Positions 34,615-47,023 of a stretch of 64,000 nucleotides of DNA are shown here, in pieces (positions within the stretch are counted from its first letter, which is position 1; each line of letters starts with the position of its first letter). This DNA is from Maylandia zebra (Eukaryota > Chordata > Actinopteri > Cichliformes > Cichlidae). The DNA is taken from assembly GCF_041146795.1 (NCBI RefSeq), contig NC_135169.1, positions 8,080,264 through 8,144,263 of the forward strand, given 5' to 3'. The position numbers and the translations under genes were made by a program. The notes under the pieces are model-generated. The model was not told the origin of the DNA and did not search any database. It saw only the letters and a list, made by a program, of their open reading frames with translations.

Positions 34615-37600
34615 ATGGACCCCCTGCAGGAGCTCCTGGACCGGGTCAAGCCCAGCACCGAGGCGGTGAGTCCCAGTCTGACCCTGTTTGCCCGAACTGA
34701 GCGATAAATAACAGTCTACGTACACGCACAGCCCTGCGTACGTAGACTGTCTGCGTCATGACGTAAGGCAGAGCAGCAGCCAATCGCTGTTTCGAGCTAA
34801 TTCTATAGCAGAAATCCACACAGAAAAGAGAATATAAGGATGTGAGCCTGTTCTACATTTATTATTGTGACCTCCGACCTGCTGCTTTGTTTCTTTAGGA
34901 GTCCCTGTGGTTAAAGAACATCTTCACCTCCATCTCTGAACACCTGAGTCCTGTGGTGTGTAGCTCCGCCCCCTCGCAGACAGGTGAGTTCCTGTTTGTT
35001 TGAAACAGCTGGCTGATAAATCAGCTGTACTTTAAATCCTTAATGACGATGTCCATGTCTTTTATGAAACCAAATACTATTTAAACCATTATTTAAACAG
35101 TGAAAGCAGGGCTCACCTGCCCTCACAGGTGCCATCAGAGCAGTCCAGTGTGTAGATGTGAGTGTGGTTCAAAGGTCAGAGCCATGAAGGTGACCGACTG
35201 TCAGTGAGGAACAGGGAGGACTAAGAGTCTGAGGATGAAGAGCAGCTGCTTCCTCAGGTGGTCCCACCTGTTGACACATGTCACAAAATCAGTTTTACCC
35301 CAGTTCTTTTTATTCCTCGAGCATCCAGAGATGGCACCGGACTCAGTAGTTATTCATCTTTACTCTTCTTCATTTAAGCATGCACTTCTAGAAGGGAAGA
35401 CGAGGCCGATGTCCCTCTGCAAAATCTTCACCCCTTTGTTAGTTACAGCCAGCTTTATAGAAACGTCCCCATCATAACCCCCCCCCCCCCACGGTGTGCT
35501 GCAAACTCTGTCTGTGTCTATGTGCACGAGCACATGAATGCCTACATGTGCGCATTCCCGCGTGCCTATATGAGTGCTCATGTGTGAGCGTGTGCACATG
35601 AATAAGTGTGTGTGTGGATGTGTGTGCGTGACCGTTAAAACACTGTGGGTGTAGGTGACTCCCTAGAGGTCATAAAAGCCCTCTCACTCCCAGACCACAG
35701 GTATCCAGTTACAATGTTGAGACCCCCACCCACACATCCTCTGGGGAATTTCCACTCAGCATTAACTCCTCTCTGTTTTACTTTCACAGCTCAAGTGGGG
35801 GAGGGGTCTCCTACAATAGTTCTACATTATATTTTAACACATTTCTAAACTCTAAAATAAGCTAAACATTCTACACACACCAGCTCTGGTGTCCACTTCA
35901 GGTGTTCTCAGTGGGCGGGGCTTCAGTTGTTTATGTTTGTGTTTACCCTTTAAATGTTGTTTTCCCAGGTAACCACGGTGACCTCAGCCTCTTCGATCTG
36001 AGCATGTGTGCGGTGCAGGTGATCCAGCAGCAGATGTGTGTGGCCCACAGCTTACCTGTCAGCTACAGGTAACGCCCGCTGACATCATCGCTGTAGCAGG
36101 TCACGTGACCTGGCCTTACCGCTGTCCTCCCGTCTGTCCGCAGGCTGCTGTCCGTCTCCCAGCTCGTCTCCCAGCAGCACCTGGCCTGCGTCAGCAACCT
36201 GTCCTGGAGCACCAATCAGCAGAGAGCCTGGGCCAGGGAGGCGGAGCTCGCCGTGCCGGGTCAGAGGGCGCTGCCGAGGGTCAACCTGCTGCTGATTGGC
36301 TGTCTGAGAGAAGGCCCTGACGGAGAGTACAGGCTGACGGACGCCAGCGGCAGCGTCATGTGTGAGGTGAGTCAGAGGGGGAGGAGCCTAACCTTAACCC
36401 ATGGTCCATCAGCTGGTTAGTTCTCAGGAGCTTCTTCACAGCAGCGTCACTAAACCGGATCTGGTCAGAACTGATGGTAACGAGGTCACAACAAACTGCA
36501 GGTGTTCATGTGCAACGTGAATGAAATCGAATTCCTCTTTAATTCAGCTCATTCTCTGTGCAGGGACACAAGTGCTGATAGAGTCTGGTCATCACACGCT
36601 TCTCTGCTGATGTTTACATCAGCATGAAACAAGCAAACAAGCTCAACAGCTGACTTTCATTTCTGTAACTCAGAAACATCAGGACTTGTTAAATGTGAGC
36701 TGTGTTTATATGGATTCACTTAGCTGATCGATAAGTAAGGATGTAAAGACAGAGTCTGTCAGCAAGTGAGTAACTGTGCTGGCACAGACGTGATGACAGC
36801 AGAGCTTTATAAAGATGTGGAGCCTCCTCCTCACATAAAGTATACAGATAGCATCACCTGCAGTAACCTGACAGATTACAGTCAGACAGCTGCAGCAGGC
36901 TCAGTGTGGTCCTGGCGTCACCGCACGGATTAATGACTCACAGTTAGGGCTGCTCGATTATGGCAAAAATGATCATCACGATTATTTTCACTGACATTGA
37001 GATCTCGATTATTTGACGATATTTATTTAACAATAACAATGTGTTGAATAATGACTTTAAAGTTTGTCAAAAAATAATATAAAATAGTGCAAATACTGAT
37101 AACAGTGCAAATGTTTGCAATATAAAAATGAATGAAAAATGTAAACATCTGTGTTTAGTGAACTTTGCAGTGTTGCTCTGTGGTGCAGCTACTACACCGT
37201 AGCAAAGTTTACACACTGTGTCCACTTGATCCACGTCTGACTGAACCCATAATGTTTCCACACCACTGAAGTTTTTTACCTCTTTTCAACCAACGGCAGT
37301 CACTCTCCTCTCCAAATAACTTCTGCTGAGCTTTCCGAGCTTCCCTCGGTCCTCTTAATCAGCGGTCCCCAACCCCCCGGGCCTCGGACCGGTACCGGTC
37401 CGTGAGTCGTTTGGTACCTCTTTTTGTTGTGACATGTGTTCGAAATGCAGAGAGGTGCGCTCGATTTACCACATGGAGCAGCGCGAGAGTAAAGCACGAG
37501 GGAGGGGCTAATAATCGGCTCAGTAATTTTTAATGATCGTTGAAAGCCCACATCGTAATCGTGATTAAAATTCGATTAATTGAGCAGCCCTACTCACAGT

Positions 37601-40600
37601 ACTTGAAATGTGCAATTCCCTTGTTTTCTTATTGCTATTTATTCTATTCTTCCCTTTTCTATACTCTGTATTTGTATATGTGTATATTTCTGCTCACCTT
37701 CTGTAACTTCTGTCGGTGCTGGGCTGTTGGAAACCGAATTTCCTGGAGGAACGCAGCCGAGGGATCAATAAAGTTTCATCTAATCAGATCAGATTAGATT
37801 AGATCTGACCTAATCTAATCTGATCTGATCTACTGCAGCTATAAAACAAACGGCATCACTGCAGATCAGAGCTGATGAAGCTGTCATCATCAGTACAGGC
37901 TTCCAGCATCCACCCAGGACACACTCCGCCACTCTCTCACCCGCGTCTCTCTCTCTCTCATCCAGTGCCTGTCTCTCTCGCCCCTGTGGCTCCATCGTCC
38001 CGTTTTCCTCCCTCACTGGAACTACATCCCCCACAATGCATCGGGCCAGGAAGAGGCCGCAGGCTTCTTGGAGCTGATTGGCTCCCCTGTCCTGTTGTGT
38101 CCTGGTGCTGAGCAGGGATTGGCTGCTGCTCCTGGAAGGGTGGAGCTAAGCGGAGCGGTGGGAGTCGGAGAGGCCGGCAGGCTGCTGAGGCACAGGTGGG
38201 TCACATGACCTCTGAACTGCAGTGGAGTTTCTGAGCAGTGTGTGTGACAGATGTGTGTGTGTGTGTGCTCCAGGGTCAAAGGTCAGCGGCTGAGCGTGTT
38301 CGGAGAGGTGGGCTCAGTCTGCCCTCTGCTGGCCGTGGCAGGAACGACCTTCTTTTGCTTCACGCTGACGGATGAGTCGCGCTCGCTGCCCGTGCTCGTA
38401 CAGGTACCAGCTCTCTGAGGATGATGATGGTGAGGAGGGACGATGAAGCTCAGTGTGTGTGTGTGTGTGCAGGACAGCAGCCGGCTCAGCTGGATCCAGC
38501 GTGTGTGTGTCGGGCAGAGCGTGTGTGTGACAGCTCTACGTGTGTGTGCGCTACGAGGCTGGAGAGGAAACAACATCCTGTGTGTGACGAAGCGCTCCGA
38601 GCTGCACGCCGACTACACGCACACACAGGAACACACACAGGAACACACACAGGAACACACACACTCTGAGTCCCTGCTGTCACAGCCTGCTGAGGACGAC
38701 TGTGAGGAGGCGGAGCATGAGGAGGTGGAGCTGGACCAATCAGCTGTGAGGATAAAGCAATCCAAAGTCATCAGCTACCAGGTGAGAGTGCTGTGAGCTC
38801 TGATTGGCTACCACAGGTTTGTACCTGTGTGCTGATTACTAAGCCTCCTCTGCTGTGATAGGGCACGGTGACTGAGGTTGTGAGTGAGGGGGCGGGGCTC
38901 TACGTGCTGGATGGGAAGGTGGGTCTGTGCGTGGCCTATCAGCCGGCGGCGAAGAGGAAGCTGAGGGCGGGAGACAGAGTGGAGGTGAGTCACATGATGT
39001 GACATCATCATGCCCGTTTGTGTTCGTGGCAGCCACGACTAATAAAGTTTGATGGTTCCTCCTCCTGCAGTTGCATCACGCCCACTTCCTGTATCGGCCC
39101 TGCCCGGACTTCCCTCCCAGCATGCTTTGCACCTGCCTGCGCTCCAGCCTGAGGGTGACGACCTTCAGCAGGGCGGGAGGCTCGCCACCCGACAACCGCT
39201 GCCCGGGAGATGGGGCGTTACCACGGTTACTGCTGCAGAGAAACACAGATGTGTCCGATTACCTGTGGACCTGTCACCTAAGCTCGCAGCTGGCACACAG
39301 GTGAGGCTCCACCCACCACCACCTGTCCACAGTCAGAGACAGCAGAGCCTAACCTTTGTCCTCCTGTCCTCCGCTGGCTCTGGCTTGTTTCCTGGTCCTG
39401 GTTCTGGTCTTGGTCCTCAGTCTGGTCCAAGGTGTGTGGAGGCAGCAGTGTGTGTGCTTGCTGTCCTGGAGGCTGATGGAGACTCTGAGCAGAGCTGGAG
39501 GACGAGGACGCAGAGACATCTACGCTGAGATGCTGGACGAGCCTCACACCTGTCCTGTGACGCAGGTAGGTCCCACTCTCACCTGTCTTCCTTACAGGTG
39601 AGAGTGGAGCATGCTCAGTGTGCTCTGTGTCCCTGCAGTACAGCGTGTCCTCGGCGGTCCGGCAGTACCTCGGTGTGTCGGAGCTCCTGGAGTCCCTGCA
39701 GACTGGCTGCTGGTCTTCGGCCCCTCTGAGCTCTCTGCTGCCCCCTGATGGCTCCAACCTGACCTCCGCCCAGATCAACGGGTTCCTGTCCTGGTCTTGC
39801 AGGACTCTGTCCTCCGAGCCTCGGGGTGGAGACGCTGTCAGGTAAGGTGACAGCAGCTCCCACATGAAGTCGTGTGATTACGTACCAATGATTTTTGCCG
39901 GTTTGTGTGTCAGGCAGCGCCCCCTGCTGCTGGTCGGCCTGCTGGAGCTGCCGTCACAGACGTCTGAGTTCAAACACTCGATGCAGCTCAGAGACGCCGC
40001 GGGAGCTGCAGCCTGCGTGCTGACGGAGAGCAGCGAGGAGGAGGAGGGAGCGCAGAGGGCGGTCTTTAACAGCGCCTGGATCGGTACAATGCACGCACAC
40101 AGATACACACACAGGGACACACAGCTTTATTCTTTAATGTGTGTGTGTGTGTGTGCTGCAGGTTGTCTGGTGGGTGTGGTGCAGTTCACCATGGTGACAG
40201 AGAGATTCCTCCAATCAGATTTCCCCTCCTACCAACACCTGGACCAGGACAGGTTCATCACACACAAACACTGCAGGTACACACACACACAACCTGCAGC
40301 ATGCTGACTGCTCATTGGTCCACTCTCTGTGATGTAAGAGGGCGTCTGATTGGTTCAGGGTGTGAGCTTCCTTCCTGGTTGTAAACATTATGAGTTAAAT
40401 AAAGCTGGGTTCAATTCACAGGGTTTACCTGCAGTTCTCTCTGGACCACCTGCACATCCTGAGTCCATCTGTTGCCATGGAGACACACCTGAGACACAAG
40501 GGGAAGGAGCCAGGAGGGGATGTCACTGCCAGGAAGCAGACAGTAGAAGAAGAAGAAGAGACTGCTGGGAGTAAGAGGAGGAGAAGAGGAGAAGAAGAAG

Positions 40601-43600
40601 CCAACTCCGGCAACCCCTGGCCCTGTGTCTCCATGGTGATCAGGGTGGAGCAGAAGGAGGGTGTGTCCTGGAGGAATACAGGGGCGGAGGCAGAGGATCA
40701 GGAGGCAGGGCTGAGACTGTGCTTCTCAGTGAAAGCTGCTGTGATTGGTCCAGTGGTCAGCTGGAGGCGGGACCCGAAGAATGAGCCAATGACAGAGAAA
40801 GAAAGTGAACAAAAGCAGGAGAGAAAGGTGAGAGACGCACCTGTGTGTGTTTACCTGAGCTCACCTGGATACACAGTTACGTGTGTGTGTCTGTGTGCGT
40901 GCAGGTGGTGCTGGTGTTCTCAGGTGTGTGTACGCGGTGGTTTCCTGTCCTCCAGCCTGGATGTTTCTACAGACTCATCGCCGCTAACACTCAGGTAGCA
41001 ACCCAGCTTTGATGATGTCACTAAGGGGCGTGGCCAGAGGTCGGTCTCTGCTCTCTGATATTAGTACACATGAACACGTTTTTCAGCTTTAACTGTAGTT
41101 GTTCACACACTGAGGTTAATTATGGAGTTCCACAGGGTTCAGTGCTTGGACCAGTTCTGTTTACATTATACATGCTTCCCTTAGGCAGCATCATCAAAAC
41201 ACAGCTTACCTTTTTACTGCTATGCAGATGACTCCCACCATTCCTGTTTGTGGGGAGTTGATCTGACCTGAATCCTTGCAGCTGATTGGCCCATGTGTCT
41301 GTCAATCAGGATCCCAGTGTTTTGATTGGCTGTGGAGTTTCTGAGCGCAGTGGGGTGGATCTCCACGCTGAGTCGACCCTACAAGTCAGACGTGGTTGGA
41401 GATTCCACACTCTGACACGCCCACTGCTGCTGCCCACCTGCAGACAGGTAACACTCGGTTTGCTCCCCGTCTTCCTCCAGGACCCTTAAACTTTTTTTAT
41501 AGAGATTGACAGACCATGTCACTTTCACGCATTGCATTGTGGGTACAAGTGGCAACAAAATCAAAACACTGCATTAAGCGCTAGCATTTCCAGCACTTTG
41601 GGGTCCTTCGGGACTAAGTAAAGAATACAAATACAGGCCATTTACCGTTTATTTAGCTGTTGTTAAATATTTTATCTCCTGTACAGGCCAACACAATCTG
41701 TTTGTCGTTTCAGGTTGTAGTGTTACACTGTGGAGGTATGTGATAACGACAGGAGAGGTCTCTGTGTCTCACTCCAACAACTTTTTTATTTGACTCTCAG
41801 AACTTCACATATATTGAGCGCCAAAATCTCCACCCCAACACTTCCGTTCAACTTGGGTGTGAGTGGAGCCACCTGGTGGTCCGCCACACATACCCCCCCT
41901 TGAACACACAGTTAGGTCCCTATTCAGTCCAGGACCCTGGGTCTAAGCAAACGACCCGAACGACTGAACCTGGGAGGGAGAGAACATGCAGAGGAAGGTC
42001 CATCCTGTGAACGAGGCTGGTGAAGGCGAGCAGGAAAGGCAGGAGGAGGCTCAAACGCCGGTGGTCCGGGGGTAGTCCTGGGGGGAAAACCAGAGTCTGT
42101 CAACCCCATCGAAGGAGGGCGGCCACGGCGAGGGGCCTGGGCCGGCACCACATTACTGTCCGGAAGAACATGTGCAGGTTTAAGTCTGTCAACACACACA
42201 GTCTCCCTTCGACCCCCAAAATCCAAAACAAAATGTTTCTGGCCCGGTTCAATAACCCTGAATGGGCCGTCATACAGCGGCCGCAGCGGTGTCCTGTGGG
42301 CATCGTGCCTGACAAAAACAAACTTAGCAGTCTCTAGAGTCTTTGGAACAAAGGTTTCAGGCACGCAATGGTGCACCGGACCAGGAACCCGAAGCGAGTG
42401 CAAAAGTGGGTTGAGAGATAGCACCGATGGATCGAAGCAGGGAGGAGGATTTTCGGGCAAGAATTCTCCAGGCACGCGGAGGGGCTGACCAAACACTAGC
42501 TCAGCTGGGGAAGCGCCGAGATCCTCCTTAACCGCAGAGCGCAGCCCAAGCAAAACCCACGGGAGGCGGTCAACCCAATTGCCATCCTTTAAGGAGGCGC
42601 GAAAAGCAGCCTTAAGCGACCGGTGAAACCGTTCACACATCCCATTAGCTTGCGGGTTGTATGCGGTTGTGCGGTGGACTTTAGCCCCCAGTCCATCAGC
42701 CATGGCCGACCAAAGCTCGGAAATGAACTGGGGGCCTCTGTCTGACGTAATGTCCGCGGGTGGGCCGAAACGCGAGACCCAGCTTGACAAAAATGCCTTG
42801 GCCACCACTGCTGCGGTAGTGGACGCCAGGGGAACCGCCTCCGGCCACCTGGTGGTCCGGTCAACAACAGTCAAAAGGTGCGTAAAACCTTGTGACTGCG
42901 GCAGAGGACCCACCAGATCGACATGCACATGATCGAAACGTTTGCCGGGTATGAAGAACGGCTCCAGGGGCGCCTTGGTGTGTTTATGAACCTTCGCTCG
43001 CTGGCAGGGAATGCACGCCGACGCCCATTCCTTAACAGATTTGCGAAGGCCTGGCCAAACAAATTTAGAGCTGACCAGTTTAACAGAGGCCCGGACCCCT
43101 GGATGAGAGAGAGCATGTACCGAGTCAAAAACTTGATGACGCCAGGAAGCGGGAACCACTGGGCGAGGGCGGCCGGTGGAAACGTCACAGACGAGGAGGG
43201 GACCACCGTCCTGCACGGGTCTGTCCTCTAGTATGAGGCCCGTCTGGGTGGATTTAAGCGCGAGGATGTCCGGGTCACCGCTCTGATCGGCAGCCATGGC
43301 GGAGTAGTCTATGCCGAGAAAGACGGGAGAAACCAGCGCACGGGACAAACAGTCAGCCACATGATTGGATTTACCAGCCACGTGCCGAATGTCTGTGGTA
43401 AACTCAGAAATGGCTGCCAACTGGCGCTGCTGGCGTGCACTCCATGGATCAGAAACCTTAGACATGGCAAATGTCAAGGGTTTGTGGTCCACGTATGCGG
43501 TAAAGTGACGACCCTCGAGAAAAAAACGGAAATGACGAGTCGCCAGGTGGAGCGCCAGTAGCTCCCTGTCAAAAACGCTGTAATTGCGTTCGCTGTCACG

Positions 43601-46600
43601 TAGCGTACGGCTGAAAAAGGCGAGCGGTTGCCAGACACCCGAGATTCGTTGTTCCAGCACCGCACCCACCGCTATGTCGGACGCATCGGTGGTCAACGCA
43701 ATCGGCGCTGAGGGGGATGGGTGGGCCAGAAGGGCAGCATTAGCTAACGCTGACTTAGCATCAGAAAACGCTTGGATGCTTTCCGGAAACCAGTCAACGG
43801 AGTCATTAGCTTTTTTACCTTTTAACGCCCCATAAAGGGGCTTCAGCAGATGTGCCGCTCTGGGGAGAAAACGGTTGTAAAAATTCACCATCCCCAAAAA
43901 TTCCTGCAGTGCCTTAACATTCGTGGGACGCGGAAAATCCGAAACAGCTCGGACTTTGTCAGGCAACGGAACCGCGCCCTCGGCGGAAATACGGTGCCCA
44001 AGAAAATCAAGAACGGGCAACCCAAACTGGTATTTAGACGGATTAATAATCAGTCCATGCTCCGCCAAACGCTGAAAAACCTGCCGCAGATGGAACATGT
44101 GCTGCTCCTTCGAGCTGCTGGCCACCAGTATATCATCAAGATATACAAAAACAAAGGGCAGCCCGCGCAAGACCGAGTCCATCAACCGCTGGAAGGTTTG
44201 GGCGGCACCTTTCAGGCCAAACGGCATGCGCAGAAACTCGAAAAGGCCGAAAGGTGTAATTACGGCGGTTTTGGGGACATCCTCCGCGCGCACGGGAACC
44301 TGGTGATATCCCCGTACCAAATCGATCTTCGAAAAAACCGAGGTCCCCGCAAGATGGGCGGAAAAATCTTGGATGTGGGGAATGGGATAACGATCGTTCT
44401 CTGTGACATTATTAAGACGGCGGAAATCCCCACAAGGTCGCCACCGACCATCAGATTTAGGCACCATGTGTAACGGAGAAGCCCAGGCACTGTTCGAACG
44501 TTGCACGATGCCCAGACGCTCCATGGTGGCAAATTCTTCCCGAGCGACAGCCAGTTTGGCAGGGTCGAGGCGGCGCGCGCGCGCGAACACCGGGGGCCCT
44601 ACTGTAGTTATGTAATGCTCCACCCCATGCTTCGTCACAGTGCTCGAGAAAGTGGGGACAGAGAGTGAGGGAAACTCAGAAAGCAAACACTGAAAAACAT
44701 CACCCGAATCTACTGAGTTAGCATGCACCACGGGCTGAGCACCCCGAGTCAAACAGGGTAATGAGGAAAATGACACAGCATCAATTAAACGTCTGTTAGC
44801 AACATCAACCAGCAGTCCGTGAGCACAAAGAAAATCAGCGCCTATTATAGGCACAGAGCTAGCAGCAACAACAAAGTTCCACTGAAAGTCACGGTCGTGA
44901 AAGCAAACAGTCACCAACATTTCACCGAAGGTTTTGATGGGAGAGCCATTAGCCGCTGTTAGCAATGGCCCGCAGCCCTCAGCTAGCCTGTCCGAGCCAG
45001 CCGGGGGAAGAAGGCTCTTCTGTGAGCCGGAGTCCACCAGGAAACGCCTCCCCGAGCGTGAGTCCTCTAAGAAAAGCAGCCTTTCCTTGTTGCCAGCGGT
45101 CGCGGCTGCTACAGAGCGCTGACATGCCCGTTTCCCTGGGTCTGGAAACTGCAAGGCGGGAGACAGCGCCGTGCCTTCGCTCCAAAACGCTGGTGATAAA
45201 AACAAAGCCCTTTTCCGCGGTGCCGCCGTGCAGCGATTCCGGCCACTGTGGACGAGTCGGAGGGCCCCTGGAGCATCGGTGAGGGGGCGGGGGAAAACGC
45301 TGGTGAGTCCTGAACAATCGCCTGGACGCCGAAAGTCCTGGTAGCCAGGAGGATGCGATCCGCCTCTTCCGCAAGGGAGCGGTAATCCTTCGTGGCCAAT
45401 AGCGGGGAGTTGGCAAGGCCAGCGCACACTGGAGCCGGCAGCTGTCGGAGAAAGAGGTGGGTGAAGAGAAATCCTCCGTCATCCGCGCCCAGCAAGGACA
45501 GCATGCTCTCCATGAGCTCGAGAGCGGTGCCGTCGCCCAGGCCCGCGAGGGAAAGGAGTTTCTCGGCCCGCTCAGCATCAGAGAGGGAGTAACGCCGCAG
45601 CAGCAGCGCCTTGAGGGCGGCGTACTTGCCTTGGGCTGGGGGGTCCCGGAGGAGAGTCATCACGCGGCGGGTTGACAGCGGGTCAAGTGAGGCCACCACA
45701 TGGTGGTATTTAGTATCGTCGGCTGAAACTCCACGAAGAGCAAACTGAGCTTCTACGTGCACGAACCATGAAGGAGGATCGTGAAGCCAAAAATCCGGCA
45801 ATTTAAGCGCCACAGCAAACGCAGCCATCGGCGGAGGTGAAAGTCCGGCGGCAGCCGATGCTTCCAGGCCGGAGCTGGCTTCGTCGTCGAGCCTTAGCAT
45901 GTTCGCTACAGGGGTCACCAATGTGGAGGTATGTGATAACGACAGGAGAGGTCTCTGTGTCTCACTCCAACAACTTTTTTATTTGACTCTCAGAACTTCA
46001 CATATATTGAGCGCCAAAATCTCCACCCCAACACTTCCGTTCAACTTGGATGTGAGTGGAGCCACCTGGTGGTCCGCCACAACACAACATTTTCAGATCT
46101 AATAGAAAAACAATGAGTGTTTCGTAATTCATTCAATTTATTGTCTTTATTTCTAACTGGCATCATTGTTTCATTCTATTATAGAATCTTACAAGAAAGA
46201 GGCAACATTGTAAAAATCCATCAGCTTTATTAGCTGCTTCCTGAAAAACAAATCAACAATGCAAAAAAAAGAAGAAGAAAAAAAACATTGCTAACAACAT
46301 ACTGGAAAACAGTCATTCATCACTTGCTTGCTTCAGTACAACCCTTGGGCACATATATGCGGACGTTTCGTGGCTGTTTCGATATCGCTCTCTCTCTTAA
46401 CCAATCAGATCTGGCTGTGGTAGCAGCTTTAAACTCAGTGTGACCCAGGCTGATAGAGGCGCCCAGTCTGGATCACATTCCTGCATTTTGTTTCTGGTTT
46501 TCCTACAAAACACAACAAACATTAGCCCGCAAAGCCACAGTGAACAAAGCAGCATAGCAACGAATTCAATTCAAATCAATATAAGACTTATTTGTAACCT

Positions 46601-46964
46601 ACATCAACAATCATGTTATGATAAATTACGTAGTAACTACAACAGAAGACTTAATAATACAACACAGTTAATAATACAACAGCTTCTTGCCATTTTTGTG
46701 TTTGTTTTTATTGTTGTAACTGTTTACGTGTGAAAGCCTGCGTGCGCTAGTACCTCTTGCCACTCGTTCCCACAATCCTTTGTGGTTTTACCCCAGAATG
46801 ACGTCATATTTTTAATGTCTCTTCTCTGTGTTTTCAGGCCGTCCCACCCACAGTCTTGTCCGTCTCAGAGGTCTTAGACTGCAGGTAAACTGCTCGTCCC
46901 TCACTGAGTCGCCCCCTGTGGCCATCCGAGGAACTGCAGCTGCAGCCTGCTTTAAACTCTTACT

Positions 46965-47023
<59 letters not shown>

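Larger units (their letters stand above)
41729..46081 (-). mobile_element. Ty3/gypsy LTR retrotransposon, near intact
   Basis: Two 160-bp LTRs (41729-41888 and 45922-46081) begin TGTGG and end CCACA on the plus strand and differ at one base. ACAC flanks the element on both sides (41725-41728 and 46082-46085), a 4-bp target duplication. On the coding (minus) strand the 5' LTR is followed by TGGTGACCCC, which fits priming by tRNA-Trp, and a purine tract AAGGGGGG lies just before the 3' LTR. Gag and pol follow the order gag, protease, reverse transcriptase, RNase H, integrase, as in Metaviridae. No envelope gene is present. The element is antisense to CTC1 in intron 16. LTR near-identity implies a recent insertion. 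Confidence 0.93.

Noticed and set aside
39356-39420. Hydrophobic LVLVLVL run that could look like a signal or membrane segment before CTC1 exon 10
   Set aside because: It is the polypyrimidine tract of the intron; the exon starts after the CAG at 39420.
46440-46733. 97-codon frame right of the gypsy element
   Set aside because: Begins outside any exon chain, AT-rich, no domain; inside a CTC1 intron.
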